64,000 bases of DNA from JAPPFW01 sp965200835. Its GTDB lineage: Bacteria > Actinomycetota > Acidimicrobiia > Spongiisociales > Spongiisociaceae. Positions 43,872 through 53,715 of this stretch are shown here, in pieces; position 1 is the stretch's first letter; each line of letters opens with the position of its first letter. Below the pieces are notes generated by a model, which was given only the letters and a program-made list of their open reading frames with translations, was not told the DNA's origin and did no database searches. The position numbers and the translations under genes were made by a program. The DNA is taken from NCBI GenBank assembly GCA_965200835.1, contig OZ241390.1, positions 434,001 through 498,000 of the forward strand, written 5' to 3'.

Positions 43872-44980
43872 GTTCGAACCCGACCGCGCCGGGAGCTCCT
43901 AGGCTGATCCCGGTGATCCTGGCGGGCGGCATGGGGACCCGCCTGTGGCCGGTGTCGCGTCCCAGCTATCCGAAACCTCTGATCCGGTTGACCGGCGACC
44001 GGTCCCTGATCCAGGAGACGGTGCTACGGGCGGCCGCCATCCCGGGGATCGGCAAGCCAGTCGTCGTATGCGGCGTAGCCCACTTCCCTCCCATCGCCGA
44101 CCAGCTAGCCGAGATCGAGCAGCCACTGCAAACTGCTCTTCTGGAACCGGTGGGTCGCGGTACCGCGCCTGCCGCGGCCGCCGCCGCCCTGGCCGCTCAC
44201 CCGGACGACATCCTGATCGTGATGCCGGCCGACCACCTCGTGGAAGATCTGGCAGCCTTCACTAGGGCAGTCGACCTCGCCGCCGAAGCGGCCGGCGACG
44301 GGTGGTTGGTCACCTTCGGGGTGGTGCCGGACCGGGCCGAAACCGGCTACGGCTACATCGAAGCCGGCGCCCCCGTCGATGAAGGGGCCTGCGCACTCCG
44401 GATCGTCGCCTTCCGGGAGAAGCCGGACCCGGCCACCGCCCGGCGCTACTTCGAAAGCGGTCGCTACTCCTGGAATAGCGGGATGTTCGTATTCCGGGCC
44501 GGTGCCTATCTGGATGAACTCCAGCAGTCGGACCCCGAGATGGTGCGGATGGTCAGCGCGGCCCTGGCAATCCCCCTCGACAGGGAAAGGCAGCCAGATG
44601 GCCGCGCCATCGAGCTCGACCATGCCAGCTTCGCCGCCTGCCCACCCGGTTCGATCGACCGGACGGTTATGGAGCGCACCCGGCGGGGAGCCATGGTCCC
44701 GCTGGAGGCGGGATGGAGCGACGTAGGATCATGGCGCTCGCTATGGGAAGTCGGTCGCAAGGACGGGCGCGGAAATGTCGTGGCAGGCCCGAGCCGCCTG
44801 GAGGACGTGTCGTCCAGCTACATACGTGCTACCGACCGGCCGGTGGTAGTGATCGGACTGGACGACGTGATAGTCGTGGATGACGGGCAGGCCGTGCTGG
44901 TTGCCAGCACGGCCCATGCCCAACAGGTCAGACCGTTCGGAGAGGTGGACCCCCACCAACCGGCCGCGCCGGCCGGTTAA
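43862..44980 (+). CDS. manC: Mannose-1-phosphate guanylyltransferase
   Basis: A 372-residue nucleotidyltransferase that makes GDP-mannose for glycans. The nucleotide-binding signature is VILAGGMGTRLWPVSRPSYPK at residues 17-37, followed by EPVGRGTAPAAAAAAL, IVMPADHLVED (metal-binding Asp), FREKPDPATARRYFE and YSWNSGMFVF. EAGWSDVGSWRSLWEV is typical of the group. It lacks the C-terminal isomerase half of bifunctional enzymes. It starts at ATG 43862 inside the end of dgt, so translation is coupled. Its TAA overlaps the TAA of rpoC on the opposite strand. Confidence 0.94.
   Translation: MRIGSNPTAPGAPRLIPVILAGGMGTRLWPVSRPSYPKPLIRLTGDRSLIQETVLRAAAIPGIGKPVVVCGVAHFPPIADQLAEIEQPLQTALLEPVGRGTAPAAAAAALAAHPDDILIVMPADHLVEDLAAFTRAVDLAAEAAGDGWLVTFGVVPDRAETGYGYIEAGAPVDEGACALRIVAFREKPDPATARRYFESGRYSWNSGMFVFRAGAYLDELQQSDPEMVRMVSAALAIPLDRERQPDGRAIELDHASFAACPPGSIDRTVMERTRRGAMVPLEAGWSDVGSWRSLWEVGRKDGRGNVVAGPSRLEDVSSSYIRATDRPVVVIGLDDVIVVDDGQAVLVASTAHAQQVRPFGEVDPHQPAAPAG
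44958..44978. terminator. Hairpin across the convergent manC and rpoC stop codons
   Basis: AACCGGCC, loop GCGCC, GGCCGGTT: a perfect 8-bp stem overlapping the last codons of both genes, whose stops share bases (manC 44978-44980, rpoC 44977-44979). With no intergenic space, this hairpin is the only visible candidate for ending both transcripts. No T run follows. Confidence 0.5.
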
Positions 44981-47900
44981 CGAAACACGCCAGCGGGATC
45001 GGTGAGGTCCGCCCCCCCGTAATGGCTGTCCCCGTTCTCGTCGAGATCGGACATCTGCAAGGAAGCCAGCCAGTCGGCCCCCAGATCGGTAGGTAGGGCG
45101 CTGGCCTCCGGAAGGTGCGGTTGGATCGACTGGTAACGAGCGGCCCCGGTTCCCGCCGGCACCAGCTTGCCGATGATCACGTTCTCCTTCAGCCCGCGCA
45201 GATAGTCCGAACGACCGTTGATGGCCGCCTCCGTAAGCACCCGGGTCGTCTCCTGGAAGGAAGCCGCTGACAGCCAGGAATCGGTGGCGAGCGACGCCTT
45301 GGTGATCCCCATCAGCTCGCGACGCCCCTCGGCCGGCTGCTTGCCCTCGATCAGCAGCTGCTTGTTGACCTCCCGGAACTCCCCTTCGTCCACCATCTGC
45401 TGGGGCAGGAACTCGGAGTCGTTGGCGTTCACGATCTTCACCTTCCGGAGCATCTGGCGAACTATCAGCTCAATGTGCTTGTCGTGAATGTCAACACCCT
45501 GGGAGCGGTAGACCTCCTGTACTTGCCCGACCAGGTAGGTCTGGCAAGCCTTCACACCCTGGAGCTGGCAGACCTCCTTGGGGTCGAGCGGTCCCTCCGT
45601 CAAGGCGGTACCCGCCCTGACGTGATGGCCGTCGCGGACGGTTAGGCGGGCCCGCCGGGAGACCTTGTAGGTCTTCTCCCCGTGGCCGTCCGAAGCCTGG
45701 ACCACGATGGCCCGGCCTTCCTCTCCCGAGTCCTCCAGCCGCACCGTGCCGCTCAGCTCCGACAGGGTTGCCTTACCCTTCGGGGAGCGAGCCTCGAACA
45801 GCTCCACCACCCGCGGAAGGCCGTGGGTGATGTCCAGGCCGGCCACCCCTCCGGTGTGGAAGGTACGCATGGTCAGCTGGGTACCCGGTTCCCCGATGGA
45901 CTGAGCAGCCATGATGCCGACCGCTTCACCCGGTTCTACCATCCGGCCGGTAGCCATGCTCAGACCGTAGGACGCCCGGCTGATCCCGTAGCGGCTCTCA
46001 TCGGTGAGCGGTGAACGAACCCTGATCCGGCGCACCGAGGATGCCTCTTCGAGAGCTACCATCCCGTAGCGGTCGATCACCTCCCCGGCTACCAGCTGGT
46101 GTCCGTCCCTGGTGACCAGTGGCTCACCATCGACCGTCACATCATCGACCAGTACCCTTCCGAAAACCCGGTTGCGCAGGTTGCGGATCACTTGGTCACC
46201 CTCACCCAGACGTATCGGTATGTCGATCCCCCGGTCCTCGGTGTCCTCGTCATGCACGATGATCTCCTGAGCCACATCGACCAGCCGGCGGGTGAGATAA
46301 CCGGAGTCGGCCGTTCTCAACGCGGTGTCGGCCAGACCCTTGCGGGCGCCGTGGGTGGAGTTGAAATACTCCAGTACCGAGAGTCCCTCCCGGAAGTTGG
46401 AAGTGATCGGGCGGGGAATGATGTCCCCTTTGGGATTGGCCACCAGACCACGCATACCGGCAATCTGGCGCACCTGCATCATATTTCCCCGGGCACCCGA
46501 GGTCAGCATCATGTCGATCGGGTTGAAAAGCCCCGCCGAGAGCGACTCCCGCATCGAGTTGGTGACCGCCTCGGTGGCTTCCGTCCAGTTCTCGATCAGC
46601 TCCTGATCACGCTCAGCATCGGTGATTATCCCTCTCTGATACTGGAGATCGTACTTGTCGGCCCGCTTCTGGAACCTGTTGATGATCCTCTTCTTGTCCT
46701 TGGGGGTAAGTACGTCGCTCAAACCGATCGTGAGCCCGGCCCTGGTGGCGTACTCGAAACCGAGTCGTTTTATCCCGTCGAGGGTGCGCTGCACCTCGTT
46801 CTTGTTGTAACGCTCGATGATCTCGCGGATCAGGTCCCGGGCATCGCTCTTGAGAATGCGGGAGTCCAGCACCGGGAAGTCGGACGGCAGCACACTGCTG
46901 AGCAAAGTCCTGCCCAGGGTGGTCTCGACCAGCTCATCCGGTGCGACCGGTTCGTCGGTTATCAGGTGGGAAATGAACGCCTTCAACTCGGCGTGAACCT
47001 CAGGATCACCGGCGATGTCGCCCATCCGCAGCGTGATGGGTGCGTGGAGGGACAGCTCCCCCAGGTCGTATGCCATGACCGCTTCGTCGATGTCGACGAA
47101 GCTTCTCCCTGCTCCCTTGGCGTTCGGAACCTTCTCGGACAGGTAATAGATGCCGATGACCATGTCCTGGGAGGGGGTCACGATCGGCCGGCCGCTGGCC
47201 GGGGACAGGACGTTGTTGGTGGACAGCATCAACACCCGCGCCTCGGCCTGGGCTTCAGCCGATAGGGGGAGATGCACCGCCATCTGATCCCCGTCGAAGT
47301 CGGCGTTGAACGCTTCACACACGAGCGGATGTATCTGGATGGCCTTCCCCTCCACCAGGACGGGCTCGAAAGCCTGGATACCCAACCTATGCAGGGTGGG
47401 AGCCCGGTTCAGGAGGACCGGATGCTCCTGGATCACCTCCTTCAGAACGTCCCACACCTGACTACGCTGGCGCTCCACCATCCGCTTGGCCGACTTGATG
47501 TTCTGGGCCAGATCCCGATCCACCAGCCTCTTCATGACGAAGGGCTTCAACAGTTCGAGCGCCATTACCTTGGGCAGTCCACACTGGTGAAGATGGAGGT
47601 CGGGGCCGACGATGATGACCGAGCGACCCGAGTAGTCGACCCTCTTCCCGAGCAGGTTCTGGCGGAACCGGCCCTGCTTGCCCTTCAACATGTCCGACAA
47701 AGACTTGAGAGCGCGCTTCCCCTGAGCGGTCACCGCCTTGCCCCGCCTGCCGTTGTCGAACAGGGCGTCCACTGCCTCCTGGAGCATGCGCTTCTCGTTG
47801 TTGACGATGATCTCCGGGGCGTTCAGATCGAGCAATCTCTTGAGCCGGTTGTTACGGTTGATGACCCTTCGGTACAGATCGTTCAGGTCCGAGGTGGCGA

Positions 47901-48966
47901 ACCTGCCTCCGTCCAGCTCCACCATGGGACGCAGATCGGGCGGGATCACCGGCACCGCCTCGACTATCAGGCTCTCGGCCGAGTGCTTGCCCTCCCAAAA
48001 AGGCTTCACCACCTTGATGCGCTGTGAGGCCCTATGGCGTCGCTGCGCCGACCGTGCCACCAGGTTCTCCCGTAACAGCTCCATCTCGGCATCCAAGTCG
48101 ATCCGCGACAGCAGGGTCTTGACCGCTTCCGCACCCATGCCTCCTGCTAAATACTCCGAGTAGCTTCCCTCGAGCTCCCGCCACAGTGGCCCGGAATCGA
48201 TCAGCTGCTTGGTCTTGAGCGAGCGGAACTCCTGGAACGCCTCCTCGATCAACCCAGCTTCATGGACCGCACCTTCCTCACGATCCTTGATCTCCCGTTC
48301 GACGTCGGCGCAGCGGGCCTTGATCTCCTGCGGCTTGGCGCCACCTTCCTCCATCCGGGCGACTTCCTGCTCGAGCCGGGCGAGCCGCTCTTCCTTCCAC
48401 TCCTCGAACTCCTCACTCACCACCTCGAGCTCGGCGTCCTTCCTCCGCTCCAGGTCGGGTAGATCGGTGAGCCGCTTCCTCTCATCGAGGTGGGTTATCA
48501 CGTACGCGGCGAAGTAGATCACCTTCTCCAGGTTCTTGGGGGACATGTCGAGCAGGTAGCCGAGGCGGGAAGGAACCCCTTTGAAGAACCAGATGTGGGT
48601 TACCGGCGCGGCCAGCTCTATGTGGCCCATCCGTTCCCGGCGGACCTTGCTCCGGGTTACCTCCACATTGCACTTCTCGCAAGTGATGCCCTTGTAGCGG
48701 ATGCGCTTGTACTTGCCGCAGGCGCACTCCCAGTCCTTCTGGGGACCGAAAATACGCTCGTCGAACAGGCCCTCCTTCTCGGGCTTCAGGGTGCGGTAGT
48801 TGATGGTCTCCGGCTTCTTTACCTCACCGAACGACCATGACCGCACCTGGTCGGACGAGGCGAGGCCGATCTTGAGCTCGTCGAACAGATCGCTCGCGGC
48901 GGGACCATCATGGCCCCGGTAGTTCGTGTAGTGGCCATACTGTTCAGGTCTGGAACCCCAATCCAC
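44977..48966 (-). CDS. rpoC: DNA-directed RNA polymerase subunit beta'
   Basis: Largest RNA polymerase subunit, about 1329 residues. Seen are the N-terminal zinc finger (CACGKYKRIRYKGITCEKC), the lid/rudder region, the catalytic metal site NADFDGDQMAVHLPL, and the downstream MTSGARGNMMQVRQIAGMRG and bridge-helix/trigger-loop segments (GEPGTQLTMRTFHTGGVAG). The C-terminus carries the GLKENVIIGKLVPAGTGAAR motif. GTG 48966, 4 bp after the rpoB stop, is taken as the start (DWGSRPEQYGHYTNY); an upstream open frame overlaps rpoB. It is the last gene of the tuf-to-rpoC block. Confidence 0.98.
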   Translation of the reverse strand: MDWGSRPEQYGHYTNYRGHDGPAASDLFDELKIGLASSDQVRSWSFGEVKKPETINYRTLKPEKEGLFDERIFGPQKDWECACGKYKRIRYKGITCEKCNVEVTRSKVRRERMGHIELAAPVTHIWFFKGVPSRLGYLLDMSPKNLEKVIYFAAYVITHLDERKRLTDLPDLERRKDAELEVVSEEFEEWKEERLARLEQEVARMEEGGAKPQEIKARCADVEREIKDREEGAVHEAGLIEEAFQEFRSLKTKQLIDSGPLWRELEGSYSEYLAGGMGAEAVKTLLSRIDLDAEMELLRENLVARSAQRRHRASQRIKVVKPFWEGKHSAESLIVEAVPVIPPDLRPMVELDGGRFATSDLNDLYRRVINRNNRLKRLLDLNAPEIIVNNEKRMLQEAVDALFDNGRRGKAVTAQGKRALKSLSDMLKGKQGRFRQNLLGKRVDYSGRSVIIVGPDLHLHQCGLPKVMALELLKPFVMKRLVDRDLAQNIKSAKRMVERQRSQVWDVLKEVIQEHPVLLNRAPTLHRLGIQAFEPVLVEGKAIQIHPLVCEAFNADFDGDQMAVHLPLSAEAQAEARVLMLSTNNVLSPASGRPIVTPSQDMVIGIYYLSEKVPNAKGAGRSFVDIDEAVMAYDLGELSLHAPITLRMGDIAGDPEVHAELKAFISHLITDEPVAPDELVETTLGRTLLSSVLPSDFPVLDSRILKSDARDLIREIIERYNKNEVQRTLDGIKRLGFEYATRAGLTIGLSDVLTPKDKKRIINRFQKRADKYDLQYQRGIITDAERDQELIENWTEATEAVTNSMRESLSAGLFNPIDMMLTSGARGNMMQVRQIAGMRGLVANPKGDIIPRPITSNFREGLSVLEYFNSTHGARKGLADTALRTADSGYLTRRLVDVAQEIIVHDEDTEDRGIDIPIRLGEGDQVIRNLRNRVFGRVLVDDVTVDGEPLVTRDGHQLVAGEVIDRYGMVALEEASSVRRIRVRSPLTDESRYGISRASYGLSMATGRMVEPGEAVGIMAAQSIGEPGTQLTMRTFHTGGVAGLDITHGLPRVVELFEARSPKGKATLSELSGTVRLEDSGEEGRAIVVQASDGHGEKTYKVSRRARLTVRDGHHVRAGTALTEGPLDPKEVCQLQGVKACQTYLVGQVQEVYRSQGVDIHDKHIELIVRQMLRKVKIVNANDSEFLPQQMVDEGEFREVNKQLLIEGKQPAEGRRELMGITKASLATDSWLSAASFQETTRVLTEAAINGRSDYLRGLKENVIIGKLVPAGTGAARYQSIQPHLPEASALPTDLGADWLASLQMSDLDENGDSHYGGADLTDPAGVFR

Positions 48967-48970
48967 GATG

Positions 48971-51900
48971 TCAACCTTCTTCCCTGCGCTCGGGGCGCGA
49001 CAGATCAATGCCCAGTGATTCTGCAGTCCGGTAGAGATCTTCGTCCAGGTCTCTGAACTGGATCTCCTCACCCGCCGATAGCAGCTCTACGTTGAGACAC
49101 AGACTTTGCATCTCTTTGATGAGAACTTTGAAGGAGGCCGGCACTCCCGGCGGCGGGATGTTGTCGCCTTTTACGATCGACTCGTACACCTTTACCCGGC
49201 CCAGCACATCGTCGGACTTGATGGTCAGCAGCTCCTGGAGTGCGTAGGCGGCGCCGTATGCCTCCAACGCCCAAACCTCCATCTCCCCAAAACGCTGGCC
49301 GCCGAATTGAGCCTTTCCTCCCAGCGGCTGCTGGGTGATCATGGAATAGGGTCCGGTGGAACGGGCATGAAGCTTGTCGTCGACCAGGTGCACCAGTTTG
49401 AGTATGTAGAGATAGCCGACGGTTATCGCCTGATCGAACGGCAGACCGGTACGGCCGTCGTACAAGGTGGCCTTGCCATCTTCGTCGATCAGACGGTCGC
49501 CGTCCCGGTTCGAGCGGCTGTAGCGCAGGACCTTCGCGATCTCCTCCTCACGCGCGCCGTCGAAGACCGGGGTGGCCACCCGCGACCAGGGCGGCATCCC
49601 GCCGGCGGCCGGACCGCCTCCTCGGAAGGACCGCCAGCCATGAGCAGCCGCCCAGCCGAGATGGGTCTCGAGAACCTGCCCGAGGTTCATACGAGAGGGG
49701 ACCCCCAGCGGGGACAGGACGATGTCGACCGGGGTGCCGTCCGCCAGGAACGGCATGTCCTCCTCGGGAAGGATCTTGGCGATCACCCCCTTGTTGCCAT
49801 GGCGACCGGCCAGCTTGTCCCCTTCCGAGATCTTGCGCTGGCTGGCTACATACACCCTGACCAGGTCGTTCACACCGGGGGGAAGATCGTCGAATCCTTC
49901 GTCACGCCGGAACACTTTCACATCGATTACCTTGCCGGCCTCCCCGTGGGGAACCTTAAGGGAGGAGTCCCGAACCTCCCGGGCCTTCTCACCGAAGATG
50001 GCCCTCAGCAGGCGCTCCTCCGGGGTCATCTCGGTTTCACCCTTGGGGGTGACCTTCCCGACCAGATAGTCGCCCGGACCCACATCGGCCCCTACCCGAA
50101 TGATTCCCTCGTCATCCAGGTCCTTGAGGACCTCCTCGGCCACGTTGGGAATGTCGCGGGTTATCTCCTCGGCGCCCAGCTTGGTGTCCCGCGCATCGAT
50201 CTCGTACTCCTCGATGTGGATCGAGGTCAGCACGTCCTCCTTGACCAAGCGCTGGCTGAGCACGATGGCGTCCTCGAAGTTGTGACCCTTCCAGGGCATG
50301 AAGGCGGCCAGCAGGTTCTTTCCGAGGGCCAGCTCGCCCCCATCGGTGGAGGGACCATCGGCGATCACGGTTCCCTCCTGCACCTGTTGACCCACCGAGA
50401 CCACCGGCTTCTGGTTGATGGACGTACCCTGGTTGGAGCGTTCGAACTTCCGGAGAGGGAAGCGGTGGGCATCGCCGTTCCCGGACCCGGCCACCACTAT
50501 CTCGTCCCCGGTCACCGAGATGACTTCGCCCGCCACGTCGGAGATGATCAGATCTCCGGAGTCCTGGGCCGCTCTGGCCTCCACTCCGGTGCCGACCAGA
50601 GGAGCGTCCGTTTGCAGGAGTGGGACGGCCTGGCGCTGCATGTTGGAGCCCATCAGGGCCCGGTTGGCGTCATCGTGCTCCAGGAACGGTATGAGAGAGG
50701 TAGCCACCGAGACGATCTGCTTGGGAGACACGTCCATGAAGTCGACATCCCCCGGCGGCACTCGGTCGTTGACCCCGCCGTCCCTTCGCACCGAGATCCG
50801 ATCCTCCTCCAAGAGTCCATCCTCCCCCAGGCGAGCGTTGGCCTGCGCGATGACGTATCTCTCCTCGTCCGATGCGGTCAAGTACTTGATCTCCTCGGTC
50901 ACCCGGCCGCTCTCGACCTTCCGATAAGGGGTCTCGATGAAACCGAACTTGTTGACCCGGGCGTAGCTGGCCAATGAACCGATCAACCCGATGTTGGGAC
51001 CCTCAGGGGTCTCTATCGGACACATCCTCCCGTAATGCGAGGTATGAACATCCCGCACCTCGAACCCGGCCCGCTCCCTGGAGACGCCGCCGGGACCCAG
51101 GGCGGACAGCCGGCGGCGGTGCGTCAGCCCGGCCAGCGGGTTGGGCTGGTCCATGAACTGGCTGAGCTGGCTGGAGCCGAAGAACTCTTTGATCGATCCC
51201 ACCACGGGCCGGATATTGATGAGGCTCTGGGGAGTGATCGAATCGGGATCCTGGGTGGTCATCCGCTCCCGGACCTGGCGCTCCATCCGGCTGAGACCCA
51301 CCCGTATCTGGTTCTGTACCAGCTCCCCGACAGTCCGCACCCGCCGGTTACCGAAGTGGTCCGTGTCATCGGTCTGCACCGGTATCGGATTGCCCAAGGC
51401 GGTGGTCATCACCGGCTTGCGCTCGTGCAGATGGACCATGTAGCGGATCGTGTCGACCAGGTCATCGGCGCTGAGGAGGCCGTTGCCCTCCCCATGCCCA
51501 TCGGGGTGCCGGAACTTCTGGTTGACCTTGTAACGGCCGACGTGGGTGAGGTCGTAACGCCTCGCGTTTCTGAAGACAGAGTCGATGAGTCCCCGAGCCG
51601 ACTCCGCCGTGGTTGGTTCGCCCGGCCGTTGCTTCCGGTAGAAATCGAGCAGGGCCTCGTCGGGGTCCTTTACCGGGTCACGTTCCAGCGTGGTACGGAT
51701 GACCTTGGATCCGTCGAACATCTCGATGATCTGTTCATCGGAGTCCGCGATACCGAGGGCCCGGATGAAGGCGGTTATGTACTGGCGTCGTTTGCGGTCG
51801 ACCTTGACACCCAGCGTGTCACGCTTGTCGATATCGAATTGCAGCCAGGCGCCCTGACCGGGAATTATCTTGGCACCGTACAGATCCCTGTGGGACGTCT

Positions 51901-52339
51901 TGTCGATGGAATGGTCGAAGTAGACACCCGGCGAGCGCACCAGCTGGCTCACCACCACGCGCTCGGTTCCGTTGATGATGAACGTCCCGTTGCGGGTCAT
52001 CATGGGAAAGTCACCTAGGAACACCCGCTGCTCCTTTATCTCACCCGTACCTCGGTTCACGAAGCGGGCGATTACGTGGAGCGGTTGGGAGTAGCTCGTA
52101 TCGCGTTCCTTGGCCTCCTCGACGGTCATCAGCGGATCACCGAAGTAGTGTTTGCTGAGATCCAGAGCGAGGGACCCCGAGAAGTCTTCAATCGGAGAAA
52201 CCCGCTTGAAGATCCGACTCAACCCCTGCTCCAGGAACCACGAGAAGGATTCCTTCTGAACCGAAATCAAGTCGGGTAGCGTAAGAACTTCGGGAATCTT
52301 GGAGAACGACAAGCGTTCCGCGGCTTGAGCTATGGCCAA
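48971..52339 (-). CDS. rpoB: DNA-directed RNA polymerase subunit beta
   Basis: RNA polymerase beta subunit, about 1122 residues. The rifampicin region reads SSQLSQFMDQPNPLAGLTHR then RRLSALGPGGVSRERAGFE. The residues most often changed in resistant mutants (the Asp of FMDQ, the His of LTHR and the Ser of RLSALG) are wild type, so sensitivity is expected. HYGRMCPIETPEGPNIGLIG and the C-terminal GKAQFGGQRFGEMEVWALEA are intact. The start is likely TTG 52339: GAGGAGG lies 5 bases upstream, while the GTG at 52375 has no such site. A strong internal promoter lies about 290 bp upstream. Confidence 0.97.
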   Translation of the reverse strand: MAIAQAAERLSFSKIPEVLTLPDLISVQKESFSWFLEQGLSRIFKRVSPIEDFSGSLALDLSKHYFGDPLMTVEEAKERDTSYSQPLHVIARFVNRGTGEIKEQRVFLGDFPMMTRNGTFIINGTERVVVSQLVRSPGVYFDHSIDKTSHRDLYGAKIIPGQGAWLQFDIDKRDTLGVKVDRKRRQYITAFIRALGIADSDEQIIEMFDGSKVIRTTLERDPVKDPDEALLDFYRKQRPGEPTTAESARGLIDSVFRNARRYDLTHVGRYKVNQKFRHPDGHGEGNGLLSADDLVDTIRYMVHLHERKPVMTTALGNPIPVQTDDTDHFGNRRVRTVGELVQNQIRVGLSRMERQVRERMTTQDPDSITPQSLINIRPVVGSIKEFFGSSQLSQFMDQPNPLAGLTHRRRLSALGPGGVSRERAGFEVRDVHTSHYGRMCPIETPEGPNIGLIGSLASYARVNKFGFIETPYRKVESGRVTEEIKYLTASDEERYVIAQANARLGEDGLLEEDRISVRRDGGVNDRVPPGDVDFMDVSPKQIVSVATSLIPFLEHDDANRALMGSNMQRQAVPLLQTDAPLVGTGVEARAAQDSGDLIISDVAGEVISVTGDEIVVAGSGNGDAHRFPLRKFERSNQGTSINQKPVVSVGQQVQEGTVIADGPSTDGGELALGKNLLAAFMPWKGHNFEDAIVLSQRLVKEDVLTSIHIEEYEIDARDTKLGAEEITRDIPNVAEEVLKDLDDEGIIRVGADVGPGDYLVGKVTPKGETEMTPEERLLRAIFGEKAREVRDSSLKVPHGEAGKVIDVKVFRRDEGFDDLPPGVNDLVRVYVASQRKISEGDKLAGRHGNKGVIAKILPEEDMPFLADGTPVDIVLSPLGVPSRMNLGQVLETHLGWAAAHGWRSFRGGGPAAGGMPPWSRVATPVFDGAREEEIAKVLRYSRSNRDGDRLIDEDGKATLYDGRTGLPFDQAITVGYLYILKLVHLVDDKLHARSTGPYSMITQQPLGGKAQFGGQRFGEMEVWALEAYGAAYALQELLTIKSDDVLGRVKVYESIVKGDNIPPPGVPASFKVLIKEMQSLCLNVELLSAGEEIQFRDLDEDLYRTAESLGIDLSRPERREEG

Positions 52340-52744
52340 AGTTTCCTCCTCGAGACTTGCGACCGGACTCCACACGAACCCGCGCCGGGTCCTTTCGTCA
52401 ATCCGTTACTGTCGTGGTCCCCCTCAAGACCTTCCGGACCCGGGCACCACACCCCCCGGACCCGTTGACGGTGATGCTGGCTGGGACTAAAGGGATGCGG
52501 ACATGGCAAAAGGCAGGAAGGCACGCGGCCGCCCCGCCTCTACCAGGCCCAAGCAAAAATTCAGTTGCTATCGACGGACTCCCCGCTGCATCTTCCTCCG
52601 GGCGACACCGTCCACTTCCCGTGCCATTTTAGGGGAAGGCGGCTACGGAAGTCAAGGGTTTTCCGGCACGTCCTCCTGCCAGCTGGAGAAAGTGGCTGGA
52701 ACCGCACCCGGGTGTAATCGTGTCCAGACAACATAGTTCGGTGA
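52340..52744 (-). other. rplL-rpoB intergenic region: long rpoB leader
   Basis: About 400 bases without a convincing gene. It contains the promoter at 52626-52655, which would give an untranslated leader of about 280 nt ahead of rpoB. GC-rich inverted segments built on TCCGG near 52430-52460 could fold in that leader. A plus-strand frame at 52503-52736 exists but looks accidental. Confidence 0.6.
52626..52655 (-). promoter_or_regulatory. Promoter for rpoBC
   Basis: On the minus strand TTGACT (52655-52650), an 18-nt spacer and TAAAAT (52631-52626) form a near-consensus housekeeping promoter. Transcription should begin near 52619. It lets rpoBC be expressed apart from the ribosomal protein genes. 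Confidence 0.75.
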
Positions 52745-53128
52745 CTAGCGTACCTCTACACTGCCTCCCACGGCCTCGATCTTCGCCTTGGCCGCCTCCG
52801 CCTCCTCCTTGGACACGGCTTCGAGCACGGTGTTGGGAATGCCGTCCACCAGCGCCTTGGCCTCCTTGAGTCCCAACCTGGTCATGGCCCGGACTTCCTT
52901 GATGACCTGGATCTTCTTCTGGCCGGACGAGGTCAGGACCAAGTCGAACTCGACCTGCTCCTCCTCTGGTTCAGCATCCGCCTCGGTGCCGGGTGCCATG
53001 GCGACGCCCATCGAGACGGCCGCGGTCACATCGAAGTGGCTCTCGAATGCATCCAAGAATTCCTTCAGTTCGAGGACGGTCATCTCCTCGAAGACGCTCA
53101 ACAACTCTGCATTGCTCATCCTGGCCAT
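52745..53128 (-). CDS. rplL: 50S ribosomal protein L7/L12
   Basis: A 127-residue stalk protein. The N-terminal dimerisation helix LLSVFEEMTVLELKEFLDAF is followed by an Ala/Glu hinge and the C-terminal domain VLTSSGQKKIQVIKEVRAMT, GLKEAKALVDGIPNTVLEAV and KIEAVGGSVEVR, which recruits translation factors. AAGGAGAG precedes ATG 53128. It lies 44 bp after rplJ, its usual partner. Confidence 0.97.
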   Translation of the reverse strand: MARMSNAELLSVFEEMTVLELKEFLDAFESHFDVTAAVSMGVAMAPGTEADAEPEEEQVEFDLVLTSSGQKKIQVIKEVRAMTRLGLKEAKALVDGIPNTVLEAVSKEEAEAAKAKIEAVGGSVEVR

Positions 53129-53172
53129 GATCTCTCCTTATAGGTGGGATAGGTACTTCCGGCGTCCTAGGG

Positions 53173-53715
53173 CTATCCGGAGTCGGATCCGCCCTCCGCC
53201 GCCTCTTTCTTCTCGATGAGTTGGGAGAACACCGATGCGGCCTCCCTGGTGAACGAACCCACCAGGAACGCGGCCTTGGACAGGGGCCCCTTCACCGCAC
53301 CAGCTATCTTCGCCAGCAGCACATCTCGACCTTCGATGGCCGCGATGGCCCGTATCTGATCGGGGTCCACCACTTGATGCTGCAAGAGCCCGGCCTTCAC
53401 GACCAAGCCGTCGTTCTCCTTGCTGAAATCGATCAGGGCCTTGGCGGCCGGCACCGGGTCGTCCTTCACGAATGTGACGGCTGTGGGACCGGTCAGCCAC
53501 TCATCCAGGTCCTCATGGCCCAGCTCGTGCAATGCCCTCCGGGTGAGGGTCATCTTCAAGACCTTGTAGCGCGCCCCCGCTTCGCCCAGTGCCCTCCGGA
53601 GCTCCTGCTGGTGGGGAACGGTCAGACCGCGATACTCGGTCAGGAAGGAAGCCGAAGAACCGGCAAAGTGTTCCTTTATTTCTGCGATGGCCCGGACCTT
53701 TTCGGGACGTGGCAT
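53173..53715 (-). CDS. rplJ: 50S ribosomal protein L10
   Basis: A 180-residue protein that anchors L7/L12 dimers to the ribosome. MPRPEKVRAIAEIKEHFAGS at the N-terminus is followed by FLTEYRGLTVPHQQELRRAL, KVLKMTLTRRALHELGHEDL and GPTAVTFVKDDPVPAAKALI. The C-terminal helix region binds L12. GGAGG lies just before ATG 53715, which decides this start over the longer open frame. The 240-nt leader upstream may bind L10-L12 for feedback control. Confidence 0.96.
   Translation of the reverse strand: MPRPEKVRAIAEIKEHFAGSSASFLTEYRGLTVPHQQELRRALGEAGARYKVLKMTLTRRALHELGHEDLDEWLTGPTAVTFVKDDPVPAAKALIDFSKENDGLVVKAGLLQHQVVDPDQIRAIAAIEGRDVLLAKIAGAVKGPLSKAAFLVGSFTREAASVFSQLIEKKEAAEGGSDSG

Noticed and set aside
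52503..52736. Plus-strand frame with AT-hook-like start (MAKGRKARGRP) in the rpoB leader
   Set aside because: It lies antisense to the rpoB promoter and leader, has no ribosome-binding site, and its second half has no coding character.
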